Origin: Alkanindiges hydrocarboniclasticus | Lineage (GTDB): Bacteria; Pseudomonadota; Gammaproteobacteria; Pseudomonadales; Moraxellaceae | Length of the DNA: 64,000 nucleotides | NCBI RefSeq assembly: GCF_001982605.1 | Contig: NZ_MLCN01000014.1 | Location: 62,001 to 126,000, forward strand | Reading direction: 5' to 3' | Part shown: positions 28,314-37,630 of the stretch, in pieces | Position numbering within the stretch: the first letter of the stretch is position 1 | How the letters are laid out: each line of letters begins with the position of its first letter | Program-made: the position numbers and the translations under genes | The notes under the pieces: generated by a model | Database searches by the model: none | What the model was told of the DNA's origin: nothing | Seen by the model: the letters and a program-made list of their open reading frames with translations, nothing else

Positions 28314-28808
28314 ATGCGTGCATTGAGTTACATTGCAACAACAATGGCAGCAATCGCATTCATGTCTGGCATTGCACAGGCAGAAGCACCAGCCGCCAAG
28401 CCACCGGTTTCTATTGAGTTGTCTGCTTACCAGATGACCATCAACCAGAAAGGCGAAACATCTGCCAAGCCGGTTAAGCAAGCCAAGCCAAATGACATTA
28501 TTGAGTACCGGGCAACCTATACCAACAATACGGCAAAAACCATTAAAGGTCTGGTTGCGACCTTGCCTATCCCTGCGGATACCCAGTTTTTAGCAAAATC
28601 TTCACCTGCGCAGGCTCAAGCCAGCACTGACGGGGTGAATTTTGCAGCGATGCCATTAAAACGCAAAACCGGCTCGCAAACCGTAAATGTACCATTGCAA
28701 GAGTATCGTGCATTACGCTGGACCATTGCTGAACTTCCTGCTGGAAAATCCATCACTGTGACAGCTCAAACTCGCGTCAATAGCACTATTCGTGCCGTTG
28801 GCCAGTAA
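28314..28808 (+). CDS. Small secreted DUF11-like protein D (164 aa)
   Basis: The first gene of the second envelope operon. MRALSYIATTMAAIAFMSGIAQA is a clean Sec signal peptide with an AxA cleavage site. The mature ~140 residues form a single DUF11-type immunoglobulin-like domain (DIIEYRATYTNNTAKTIKG ... LRWTIAELPAGKSITVTAQTRV). GGGAG lies 5 bases before the chosen ATG; a TTG four codons earlier is in frame but less likely. The large 887-aa paralogue starts 34 bases downstream. Size and position suggest an accessory or capping subunit of the surface assembly, but this is inference. Confidence 0.8.
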   Translation: MRALSYIATTMAAIAFMSGIAQAEAPAAKPPVSIELSAYQMTINQKGETSAKPVKQAKPNDIIEYRATYTNNTAKTIKGLVATLPIPADTQFLAKSSPAQAQASTDGVNFAAMPLKRKTGSQTVNVPLQEYRALRWTIAELPAGKSITVTAQTRVNSTIRAVGQ

Positions 28809-28842
28809 TTTACCCGTCTAACAAACAACTAGGGGCAACAAG

Positions 28843-31506
28843 ATGTCAAAGCACATCACACTACCGCGCTTAAATCAACTGGCTGCGTCCATTGCAGTCG
28901 TTGTCGGGGGTCTGGCGCTTGTACCTGCAGCACACGCTGCAGCACCAGCAGCAGGAACCAACATTAGTAACATTGCCAGTGCATCGTATACCGATGGTGC
29001 TGGTCGTAGCCAGACTGTAACGTCCAACGAAGTCAAGACGACTGTTATTCAGGTCGCCAGCTTTACACTGGAAGCGGACCGTTCTACCACGGCTAACCCG
29101 AATGGCCAGGTATCACTGGTTCATACCCTGACCAACACGGGTAATGGTTCTGACACCTTCACCATTAACACCGCAAACGTTAATGCTGGCGATGATTTCG
29201 ACTTTGCCAGCATTAAAGTTTATGCTGACAAAAACGGTGATGGTGTTCCTGATAACACCAATAACCTGAGCGGCCAAACGGTTGCCCTGAATGCAGGTGA
29301 GTCAATTAATCTGGTTGTGGTCACCACCACGCCTTCAACTGCAACTGCCCTGCAACAAGGCCAGTTGACTATTAGCGCAACCACCAGCGTTAGTGGTACA
29401 GCAGCAGCTGACCAGACCAAAACCAACACTGATACGGTTAACGTCACCAGTAATGCAACGATTGTGCTGACCAAGTCTGCCAGCGTTTCTGCCGTACAGG
29501 TTGGTGACACGGTTGAATATACCTTAACGTATAAAAACACCGGTAACACCACAGCAACTGACGTTATCGTTACTGATGTGATTCCAGCAAACCTGACCTA
29601 TACTGGTAGCAGTGCCGTATGGAGTGGTTCAGCAACGGGTCTGACCGATGCCAGCGCCACTGATGACAACTATGATTTTGGTGTTACTCAGGCTGGCCGC
29701 TTAACCTTCAAGATTGCCAGTGTTGCGCCAAACACCACCGGTACTCTGAAGTTCAAGGCAACAGTTGATACCACTGCACCAGCAGGCGACATCATTAACG
29801 TGGCAAATGCCAGCTATGATCCAGATGGCAACCCAGTCACCAATGATACAGAAACCACGCCGTCCAACCCGAGCAAGGTAACTGTAGCAGCCACTTATCT
29901 GGGTGCAATCAACGATTCGTCAACCGACAACTATAACGATGCTGGCCGTACCGGTACCTTGACTGATACACAGTCACTGACCATTGCACAGGGCCAGACT
30001 GCAACGTTCAATACTTATGTATGGAACCGTGGTAACAGCACTGAAAGCTATAACCTGACTGCGATTACTGCTGGCTTGCCAGCGGGTACGATTGTTCAGT
30101 TCTTCAAGGCTGACGGTGTAACCCCGTTAACAGACACCAATAGCGACACCACGGTTGATTCTGGTCCTCTGGCACCAGCTACCAGCCAACTGGTTGTGGT
30201 TAAAGTAACTGGTCCAAGTACTTACAGTGGCAATGGCAGCGTAACCGTAACTGCAGATCCGGTAAACAACACCGCAATTGCTGCAAACGATACCACCCTT
30301 TTAAATGTGACTGTAACGGCTTCTACCGTTGACCTGACCAAAAACGGCAGCACTCAGGCTGTTGATGGTGATGGCCCGTATGATTCCAACACCATTGTAC
30401 AAACTGCAACTATAGAAGCGGGTCAGCCTGCTACCCTGCAACTGGCTATTACCAACGACGGTACCAGCCCGGACAACTTCAACCTGTCTGTTGATCCTGC
30501 CACCCTGCCATCAGGCTGGACAGTGACTTTCTATGAAGCTGATGACACCACTGGTGCATGCTCTAATACCGTGATTACCAATACCGGTACAATTGCTGCT
30601 GGTGCAACCAACAAGATCTGTGCGGTTGTTACCCCGCCAGCCAATGCGCTGCCAGGTAATACCGATCTGGTGTTTGTGGTGAATTCTCCAGCGACCGGCC
30701 TAAGCGATAGCTTGAAAGACCGCGTAATTGTTGACGAAAACCGCAGCTTTGTATTTACCCCAGACCGTAATGGTCAGGTAGCGCCAGGCGGTACTGTGGT
30801 TTATACCCATACCCTGAAAAACACTGGTAACGTGACTGAAGGTGATGCTGCTGGTGAATTACCAGTTGCGGTAAACAATACACTGGCAGGCACTAACACC
30901 ACCTTGTTCATCGACCTGAACAATGACGGTATTGCACAGTCCAATGAGCAAATCGTTGGTGGTGATATTCATAGCGTATTGCCAGCCGGTTTGATCCCAG
31001 GCCAAACCATCACCCTGTTGGCTAAGGTTGAATCTCCTGCCAGCGCAACTGATGGTCAGCAAGACGTTGCTGTGATTACTGTTACCCCAACAGGTGCCAT
31101 TAATGGCGAAGCTGCACCGACTGCCCTGAAAGTAACTGACACCACCACCGTAAACGATGGTCAGGCCCGTCTGTTAAAAGAGCAGGCGCGTGATGCTGAC
31201 TGTGACGGTACAGAAGATGCGTCTTATACCACCAGCACCATCAATGCCAAGCCGGGTGAGTGTGTGATTTATCGCATCACTGCAACCAACGACGGTAGTG
31301 TTGGCGTAACCAATCTGGTCATCAATGACTCGGTACCGGTTTACACCACACTGGCAGCTAACCCTGCACCAACCAATGACGCAACCATCGGTACCATTGG
31401 TGGCGCAACCACAGCGGGTTCTACAGGCAACGTCAGCAACAGTGTTGGTTCACTGGCACCTGCTGCATCTGCGCGTCTGAAGTTTGCTGTACAGGTTAAC
31501 AAGTAA
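28843..31506 (+). CDS. Secreted DUF11-repeat surface protein E (887 aa), probable major subunit
   Basis: Third ~890-residue paralogue. The signal peptide ends AALVPAAHA-like (VVVGGLALVPAAHA, then AAPAAG). The shared first domain is TNISNIASASYTDGAG ... HTLTNTGNGSDTF. Calcium-loop-like motifs are at ~126 (DKNGDGVPDN), ~432 (DTNSDTTVD, degenerate), ~689 (DLNNDGIAQ) and ~785 (DADCDGTED). NTYVWNRGNSTESYNL is the conserved mid-protein signature. A DUF11 domain (~205-310) reads DTVEYTLTYKNTGNTTATDV. The C-terminal DUF11 domain has the conserved cysteine pair (DADCDG, GECVIYRI). AGGGG precedes the ATG. Codon choice differs visibly from A and B (more GCA/GCT, AAC, CGT), which suggests high expression. 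The gene ends before a strong stem-loop, so it may be the abundant component of the layer (inference). Confidence 0.87.
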   Translation: MSKHITLPRLNQLAASIAVVVGGLALVPAAHAAAPAAGTNISNIASASYTDGAGRSQTVTSNEVKTTVIQVASFTLEADRSTTANPNGQVSLVHTLTNTGNGSDTFTINTANVNAGDDFDFASIKVYADKNGDGVPDNTNNLSGQTVALNAGESINLVVVTTTPSTATALQQGQLTISATTSVSGTAAADQTKTNTDTVNVTSNATIVLTKSASVSAVQVGDTVEYTLTYKNTGNTTATDVIVTDVIPANLTYTGSSAVWSGSATGLTDASATDDNYDFGVTQAGRLTFKIASVAPNTTGTLKFKATVDTTAPAGDIINVANASYDPDGNPVTNDTETTPSNPSKVTVAATYLGAINDSSTDNYNDAGRTGTLTDTQSLTIAQGQTATFNTYVWNRGNSTESYNLTAITAGLPAGTIVQFFKADGVTPLTDTNSDTTVDSGPLAPATSQLVVVKVTGPSTYSGNGSVTVTADPVNNTAIAANDTTLLNVTVTASTVDLTKNGSTQAVDGDGPYDSNTIVQTATIEAGQPATLQLAITNDGTSPDNFNLSVDPATLPSGWTVTFYEADDTTGACSNTVITNTGTIAAGATNKICAVVTPPANALPGNTDLVFVVNSPATGLSDSLKDRVIVDENRSFVFTPDRNGQVAPGGTVVYTHTLKNTGNVTEGDAAGELPVAVNNTLAGTNTTLFIDLNNDGIAQSNEQIVGGDIHSVLPAGLIPGQTITLLAKVESPASATDGQQDVAVITVTPTGAINGEAAPTALKVTDTTTVNDGQARLLKEQARDADCDGTEDASYTTSTINAKPGECVIYRITATNDGSVGVTNLVINDSVPVYTTLAANPAPTNDATIGTIGGATTAGSTGNVSNSVGSLAPAASARLKFAVQVNK

Positions 31507-31538
31507 TTGATTTTTATTGATTACTTGAAGTAATTGTG

Positions 31539-31572
31539 ATTGCAGGCATCATTAAAAAATGGTGCCTGCAAT
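31539..31572 (+). other. Strong intercistronic stem-loop between genes E and F
   Basis: ATTGCAGGCATCAT pairs with ATGGTGCCTGCAAT (14 bp with one G-U) across a TAAAAA loop. A weaker repeat, AAGTAAT/ATTACTT (31501-31526), precedes it at the stop of gene E. There is no T run after the stem, so read-through into F is expected. It fits mRNA stabilisation or partial termination that would set the ratio of E to F. The ATG at 31559 lies inside the stem, which argues for the downstream GTG as the start of F. Confidence 0.6.
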
Positions 31573-31603
31573 TCTGTCTGGCGACTTAAAAAGGTATATT
31601 GCT

Positions 31604-34600
31604 GTGTTGCGACATACGAAAAATAACGCATACCAAGCGACATTCTTGCTGTCTACTCTCACGGCTTCGGTTTTAATGGCGCAGCAGGGTTATGCTGTCA
31701 CGCCTGTTATTCCGGCGGCTGGCGTAGGAATCAAGAATACAGCATATGCTACTTATATTTCTCCCGAAGGGACTTCGGTTCAAACCCAGTCCAATACTGT
31801 GCAGGTTGATGTTGCTGCACTGTTTGCCATTTCACTAAGCCAGCCGCCTGTTCAGGAAATAGAGGCCGGTGCCCGTGTGGTATGGCTCAACACCCTAACC
31901 AATACCAGCAACACCCAAGCCAGCATCAATATTGAAAAACTGGCAGCCAATGGCTTAAGCAATATCAAGATTTATGTTGATAAAAACAAGAATGGCGAAT
32001 TTGACGCCAGTGATGAAGTCCTTAGCGGTTCCATTGTACTTGACCGTCTGCAATCCATTAATCTGTGGGTGGTTGCTACGGCATCGGCCAGCTTACAGGA
32101 CAAACAGCAATTAAAGCTGCCTATTAAGGCCGTGGTGGTTGAAGACAGCAATGTCACTGCAACTGCAACAGACAGTCTGGTGGCGTATGTGCCGGAACTG
32201 TATGCCAGCAAAAGCGTTGATCAGGAAACCTTTAGCCCCGGCAGTGGCAAAAGCTATGACCTGAACTATACCCTGACGCTGGAAAACAAAGGCTCACAGG
32301 CCATTCGCCCTACCCGGGTTTTTGTTGACGGGCAGGCACAGGACCTGGTGATGCTGATTGATTCACTGCCAGCCAATACCATTTATAAAACTGCCCAAAG
32401 CAGCAATCCCAAAGCGCTGATTTTATTTAAAACTGGTGATAATACTTATACACGCCAGCAGCCGGCTGACCTAAACAGCATTAATGATGTGATTGTGGTG
32501 TACCCGGCAATTGAAGCGCACAGCGTTGAGCGGGTACAGCTTAGCGTGACCATGAACACCAACATTGCCAGCACCACCTTAAACAACCAGTTTCAGGTTA
32601 AATACCAGCTGGCCAGCGGTGAAAAAACCACCCTGTCCAACATTGCCAAAACGGTAGTGTCCGGCAAGTCTGCAATTACCAACAATACTGGCAACTACAA
32701 CCGTATTCTGGCGACGGGCAGCCTGAACAAACCCTTGTATATTTCTGCTGACAGTGCGGTGTGCAATGCCAGCCGTACCGTAAGTGATCAGGTTAAAATC
32801 CGTATCAAATCCACAATCACTGGTGATGTGGTTGAAGTGGTTGGGGTAGAAACCGCGCCAAATAGTGGCCTGTTTCACTACCAGCTGGCTACGGTTGAAA
32901 GCACCACGGCCAATCCGAATGACCAGATTCTGCAAACAGTCAAGCGGGACAAGGTGCTGGTTAGTCTGGTGAACTGTCTGGATGCTAGCGGTAACGCAAC
33001 GGCTAGCATTGATGACGTCAATACCAGTGTATTGATTGACCCTTATGGCATTGTATTTGACGCCAAAACTGGCAAGCCAGTGGTGGGTGCCAAGGTGACG
33101 CTAATGGATGCCAGTGGCAATCCGGTTGGCAATAATGTGGCCTTTAATGTCAATGCGCAAACTGGCGAACTCATTCCAATTCCAGCTACCCAGCTGACCA
33201 ATGAACTGGGCGAATTTGTTTACCCGCAGGTGATTGCCGGCACTTATAGCCTGCAAGTAGACACTTCAACCATTCCCGGTTCAACCAAATATACCTTTGT
33301 TAGCGACAAAGCCGTTTATCCGAGTTTTTCCAGCGACAAGGCCATACATCCGCAGTGGTCGTATGGCGGCAACTTTGCCCTGAATAATGGCGATCCAGCG
33401 CTTAATATTGACATTCCGGTTGATCCGGTACTGTCCAGCCCAACCTCACCGCTGTTTGTGAAAAAAGTTGCCACGCACACCACCGCAGAACTGGGTGACT
33501 TTGAAGAATATACCGTGACCGTGGCCAACCGTGGTGAAACGGTAGCGCAGGAGGTATCCATTAAGGATACCCTGCCACGCGGCTTTATTTATGTGGCAGG
33601 TACGGCACGGGTAAACGGGGTTAAAGTTAACGATCCGCTAGGTGGCAAAGGCCCGTATTTGACGCTGGGTCTGGGTAATCTGGATGCCAATAAAGAAGTT
33701 AAAATCCAGTACCGCGTGCAGATTGGCCCCAATGCCTTGAATGGCGATGGCATTAACCGCGTGCGCGCCCGTGATGCCAGCGGCGTGGAGTCCAACGAAG
33801 CCTCGGCCAAGATTGAAGTCACCCCCGGCGTGCTGATGTCAGATGCCTTTATTGTCGGCAAGGTCTTTATGGACTGTAACCGTAATGGCATGCAGGATGC
33901 GGGCGAGCGTGGTGTTCCCGGCATTCGCCTGTTTATGGAAGATGGCAGCTATGTCGTCACCGACCGTGAAGGCAAGTATGACTTTTACGGGGTAAGTGCC
34001 AAAACCCACGTACTCAAGCTGGATCGCAGTACCCTGCCGGGTAATGCTGAAATGGTATTGCTGGGCAACCGCAATGCCGGTGATGCCGGAAGCCGTTTTG
34101 TTGACCTGAAGCGTGGCGAGTTGCATCGTGCCGATTTTGCCATTGCCGATGGTGCAGGCACCTGTACCCAGCCGCTGGTTGAACAGGTTGACAAGCGCAA
34201 GGAAAAAATTGAACAACAAAACCTCAATCTGGAACAGGTACTGCGTGCCGACCTGTCATTAGACCCGCTGCGTTATAGCGTGGGCGATGTGCGCAGCCAG
34301 CCGGCCAGTGGCTGTATCAGTGCGCAGGGCGTCACTGCCAACTGTAATATTGAACTGTCCAAAGACCAGATTAAAGAATTGCGTGCCGTACAGATTGAAC
34401 CAGTCAAGGCACCGGTGTTGCTGGACATGGAGCAGGCACTGGCTGAAGCCAACAGCAACCAGCTGGCCATTTTAAACTTAAACGACGGCCAGACCCTGCC
34501 ATATGCGCAAACCACCATTCAGGTGAAAGGCGTGGCGGGTGCAGTTATTGAACTGTGGGTCAATGGCCAGCAAATTGATGACAAGCGCATTGGCAAAAAA

Positions 34601-37600
34601 GCCATTCTGCCGGATTTCCAGATTGCCGGTTTTGACTATATCGGCGTGGACCTTAAGCCGGGCAAAAACCAGATTGAAGTGCGCCAGCTCGATAGCATGG
34701 GCAACCTGCGGGAACAGCAAAAGATTCAGGTGATTGCACCGGATCAAATGAGCAAGCTGGCCTTGAGCGCGCCCAAGCAGGAAGCGCAGGCCAACGGTTC
34801 TGATGTGTTCAGTGCCGTGCTGAAAATTGTCGATCACCATGGCACCATGGTGGCCAGCCGCACGCCGATTACGCTGCAAAGCACCATTGGCCATATTGGG
34901 CTTAAAGACCTTGATGCCACCCAGTCCGGCATTCAGGTGTTTGTGGAAGGCGGAACGCTGCTGGTGCCGATTACTGCACCCAGTGAAGCTGGCGAAGGCA
35001 CCCTGAATGTCACCAGTGGCATTTACAATGCCAACCTGCCAGTGCGCTTTTTGCCTGCGCTGCGTCCCATGATTGCAGTCGGTATTGTTGAAGGGGCAAT
35101 TTCCTTCCAGAAATTTGATCCCAAGCAGTTAAGTCAGGTTAACCGTAACGATGGCTTTGAAGAAGAGCTGAATGATCTGGCCTCCAGCAATGGCGGTAAA
35201 ACCAACGCGACTGGCCGCGCGGCTTTATTTTTAAAGGGCAAGGTTAAGGGCGAGTACCTGCTGACGCTGGCCTATGATTCCGACAAGGACAAAAACCAGC
35301 GCCTGTTCCGCGATATCCGTCCCGATGAATATTATCCGGTGTATGGCGATGCGGCGGCCAAGGGATTTGATGCGCAGTCCACCAGCAAGCTATATGTGCG
35401 GGTTGACAAGGGCCGCTCTTACGCCATGTATGGTGATTATGTCACCCGTACCGACAACGATGAAGGCTTGTCCTTAGGCCAGTACAACCGTTCATTAACT
35501 GGCGCGCGCACTAATATTGAAACCGATCGCGCCAAAATCACCGGCTTTGTGGCACAAACCAATGCCACCCAGATTGTTAATGAACAGCGTGGCTTGGGCA
35601 TTACCGGTCCTTATTCACTGGGTCAGGTCAGCAGTGATGATGTGCTGCGCAACAGTGAAAAAGTGGAAGTGATTGTACGTGACCGGAATAATCCGGGCCT
35701 GATCATCTCCCAGCGCACACTGGCACGCTTTACCGACTACGAAGTTGACACCTTTAGCAACAGTATTTATTTAAAAGAAGCCGTATCCAGTGTGGATAGC
35801 GACTTAAACCCGATTTACCTGCGCATCACTGTTGAAGCCGATCAGGGCGGTGAAGAATATACCGTGGGTGGCGTGTCCGGCTCGGTGAAGCTTGGTAATA
35901 ATGTACAAGTGGGTGGTTCTTACGTTAAAAGTGATGACCCACTGACTGACGAACAACTGGCCAGTGTCAATACGGTGATCAAGCTGAGCGAGCGTGCCAA
36001 GCTGGTGGCTGAAGTGGCACGCAGTGAAAATACCATTGATCCGGCCAACAGTTTATCAAACATTAATGCCAGCACGGCAGCAACCGGTGAGCAGTCGGGT
36101 AATGCAGGCCGGATTGAGCTGAATTACAGCATTAATAATATTGAATTGCGGGCTTATCATAATCAGGCAGATCGTGGTTTTTATAATACCGCTTCACCGA
36201 TTACAGCGGGCCGTAAGGAAAGTGGTATCAAGGCGCAGGCCCGGGTGGAAAAACTGGGCCTAACCCGTTTTGAAGCCATTCGGACCGAAGATGAAGCCAA
36301 TCAGGGTGTGCGTCAGGGCATTTCCGCCAGTGTGGAACGTGCCTTAAACCGCCTGATGTCACTGGAACTGGGTGTGCGTTACTACGAAGAAACCGTGAGC
36401 GCCGCCAGTGCCAGTACCGTGCAGGTGACTCCGTATGACGGCACTACAGTACGCGCCAAGCTGAACAGTGCGCTACCGTGGGAAGGCTCCAATGCCTTTA
36501 TTGAATACGAGCAGGACATCAGCAATGCGGATCGCCGGATTTTTGCCTTGGGTGGCAATTACCAGATTAGTCCAAAAGCCCGCTTGTATGCACGTCAGGA
36601 AATTATTTCCAGCATCAATGGCCTGTATGAACTGAACGACACCCAGCGCCGCAACACCACTGTGGTAGGGATTGACAGCAATTACAGTCAGGATGGTTCG
36701 GTATTTAGTGAATACCGGGTACGCGATGGCATTAGCGCGCGCGAAGCCGAAGCCGCCATTGGAACACGTAACCGCTGGCAAGTGGCCAAGGGCATTTATG
36801 CCAATACCAGTTTAGAAAAAGTCAAATCCATTGCCGGTACTGACAACCAGTCACTGGACAGCACGGCAGCCTCGGTTGGCGTGGAATACCTGACCAACCC
36901 GGACTGGAAAGGCGTAGCGCGCTTAGAGATGCGCTGGGCAGATCAGTCGGATACCTTGCTCAATACACTGGGTCTGGCTTACAAGCTGACCGATGATGTC
37001 ACCCTGCTGACCAAAAACGTGTTTAGTCAGATTGACAACAAGGGCGATACCACGGGTGACCGCGTGATTGACCGCTTCCAGATTGGTGCGGCCTACCGTG
37101 ACTTTGACCAGAACCGCTTTGATGCGCTGACCAAGCTGGAATACCGTTATGAAAATGACGAAACCAACCTGTACAGCCCATACCTGCGCAACGTGTATAT
37201 TTTGTCCAACCATGCCAACTTCCATCCTAATCGCAAAACCACGCTGTCCGCCCAGTATGCAGTCAAGTATGTCAAGGCAGACTTTGAAGGCATCAAGTCT
37301 ACGGGTGCCACCCAGTTGCTGAGTGGCCGTGCCATGTATGACATCAGCGAACGCTGGGATGCTGGTATCAATGCCGGCCTGCTGTGGAGCGATGCCAGCG
37401 AGGGTCGTCGCCTGTTGCTGGGTGGTGAAGTCGGTTACCTGTTGGCCGCCAATTTGTGGCTGTCTGCCGGTTATAACTTCTCCGGTTACAAGGACAAGGA
37501 TCTGGCAGATAGCAGCACCACCATTCAGGGGCCTTATTTACGGTTCCGCTTCAAGTTTGATGAAGACCTGCTGAACTTTGACCACAGCAGTGTCAATAAA

Positions 37601-37630
37601 TCGCAGGAGCCAGACGATGCAGGCCACTAA
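31604..37630 (+). CDS. Giant envelope protein F: DUF11/SdrD-B-like ectodomains plus probable C-terminal outer-membrane beta-barrel (~2008 aa)
   Basis: Probable outer-membrane partner of the secreted DUF11 proteins. The GTG at 31604 was chosen because AAGG lies 9 bases upstream and the product starts with a normal signal peptide (ATFLLSTLTASVLMAQQGYA); the ATG at 31559 sits in a hairpin. By residue: the first domain shared with A, B and E (~35-180; IKNTAYATYISPEG, NTLTNTSN, calcium-loop-like DKNKNGEFD); carboxypeptidase-regulatory-like (~482-562); DUF11 (~618-742); SdrD B-like with DCNRNGMQDAGERG (~750-810); a short charged helix; an invasin/Big_1-like Ig domain (~1052-1149). The last ~840 residues (~1151-1995) are rich in alternating aromatic and polar beta strands with tight turns (YRVRDGISAREAEAA, YRYENDETNLYS) and end near YLRFRFKFDEDLLNF, as expected of a large barrel. 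The barrel call is by pattern only. Confidence 0.75.
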   Translation: MLRHTKNNAYQATFLLSTLTASVLMAQQGYAVTPVIPAAGVGIKNTAYATYISPEGTSVQTQSNTVQVDVAALFAISLSQPPVQEIEAGARVVWLNTLTNTSNTQASINIEKLAANGLSNIKIYVDKNKNGEFDASDEVLSGSIVLDRLQSINLWVVATASASLQDKQQLKLPIKAVVVEDSNVTATATDSLVAYVPELYASKSVDQETFSPGSGKSYDLNYTLTLENKGSQAIRPTRVFVDGQAQDLVMLIDSLPANTIYKTAQSSNPKALILFKTGDNTYTRQQPADLNSINDVIVVYPAIEAHSVERVQLSVTMNTNIASTTLNNQFQVKYQLASGEKTTLSNIAKTVVSGKSAITNNTGNYNRILATGSLNKPLYISADSAVCNASRTVSDQVKIRIKSTITGDVVEVVGVETAPNSGLFHYQLATVESTTANPNDQILQTVKRDKVLVSLVNCLDASGNATASIDDVNTSVLIDPYGIVFDAKTGKPVVGAKVTLMDASGNPVGNNVAFNVNAQTGELIPIPATQLTNELGEFVYPQVIAGTYSLQVDTSTIPGSTKYTFVSDKAVYPSFSSDKAIHPQWSYGGNFALNNGDPALNIDIPVDPVLSSPTSPLFVKKVATHTTAELGDFEEYTVTVANRGETVAQEVSIKDTLPRGFIYVAGTARVNGVKVNDPLGGKGPYLTLGLGNLDANKEVKIQYRVQIGPNALNGDGINRVRARDASGVESNEASAKIEVTPGVLMSDAFIVGKVFMDCNRNGMQDAGERGVPGIRLFMEDGSYVVTDREGKYDFYGVSAKTHVLKLDRSTLPGNAEMVLLGNRNAGDAGSRFVDLKRGELHRADFAIADGAGTCTQPLVEQVDKRKEKIEQQNLNLEQVLRADLSLDPLRYSVGDVRSQPASGCISAQGVTANCNIELSKDQIKELRAVQIEPVKAPVLLDMEQALAEANSNQLAILNLNDGQTLPYAQTTIQVKGVAGAVIELWVNGQQIDDKRIGKKAILPDFQIAGFDYIGVDLKPGKNQIEVRQLDSMGNLREQQKIQVIAPDQMSKLALSAPKQEAQANGSDVFSAVLKIVDHHGTMVASRTPITLQSTIGHIGLKDLDATQSGIQVFVEGGTLLVPITAPSEAGEGTLNVTSGIYNANLPVRFLPALRPMIAVGIVEGAISFQKFDPKQLSQVNRNDGFEEELNDLASSNGGKTNATGRAALFLKGKVKGEYLLTLAYDSDKDKNQRLFRDIRPDEYYPVYGDAAAKGFDAQSTSKLYVRVDKGRSYAMYGDYVTRTDNDEGLSLGQYNRSLTGARTNIETDRAKITGFVAQTNATQIVNEQRGLGITGPYSLGQVSSDDVLRNSEKVEVIVRDRNNPGLIISQRTLARFTDYEVDTFSNSIYLKEAVSSVDSDLNPIYLRITVEADQGGEEYTVGGVSGSVKLGNNVQVGGSYVKSDDPLTDEQLASVNTVIKLSERAKLVAEVARSENTIDPANSLSNINASTAATGEQSGNAGRIELNYSINNIELRAYHNQADRGFYNTASPITAGRKESGIKAQARVEKLGLTRFEAIRTEDEANQGVRQGISASVERALNRLMSLELGVRYYEETVSAASASTVQVTPYDGTTVRAKLNSALPWEGSNAFIEYEQDISNADRRIFALGGNYQISPKARLYARQEIISSINGLYELNDTQRRNTTVVGIDSNYSQDGSVFSEYRVRDGISAREAEAAIGTRNRWQVAKGIYANTSLEKVKSIAGTDNQSLDSTAASVGVEYLTNPDWKGVARLEMRWADQSDTLLNTLGLAYKLTDDVTLLTKNVFSQIDNKGDTTGDRVIDRFQIGAAYRDFDQNRFDALTKLEYRYENDETNLYSPYLRNVYILSNHANFHPNRKTTLSAQYAVKYVKADFEGIKSTGATQLLSGRAMYDISERWDAGINAGLLWSDASEGRRLLLGGEVGYLLAANLWLSAGYNFSGYKDKDLADSSTTIQGPYLRFRFKFDEDLLNFDHSSVNKSQEPDDAGH

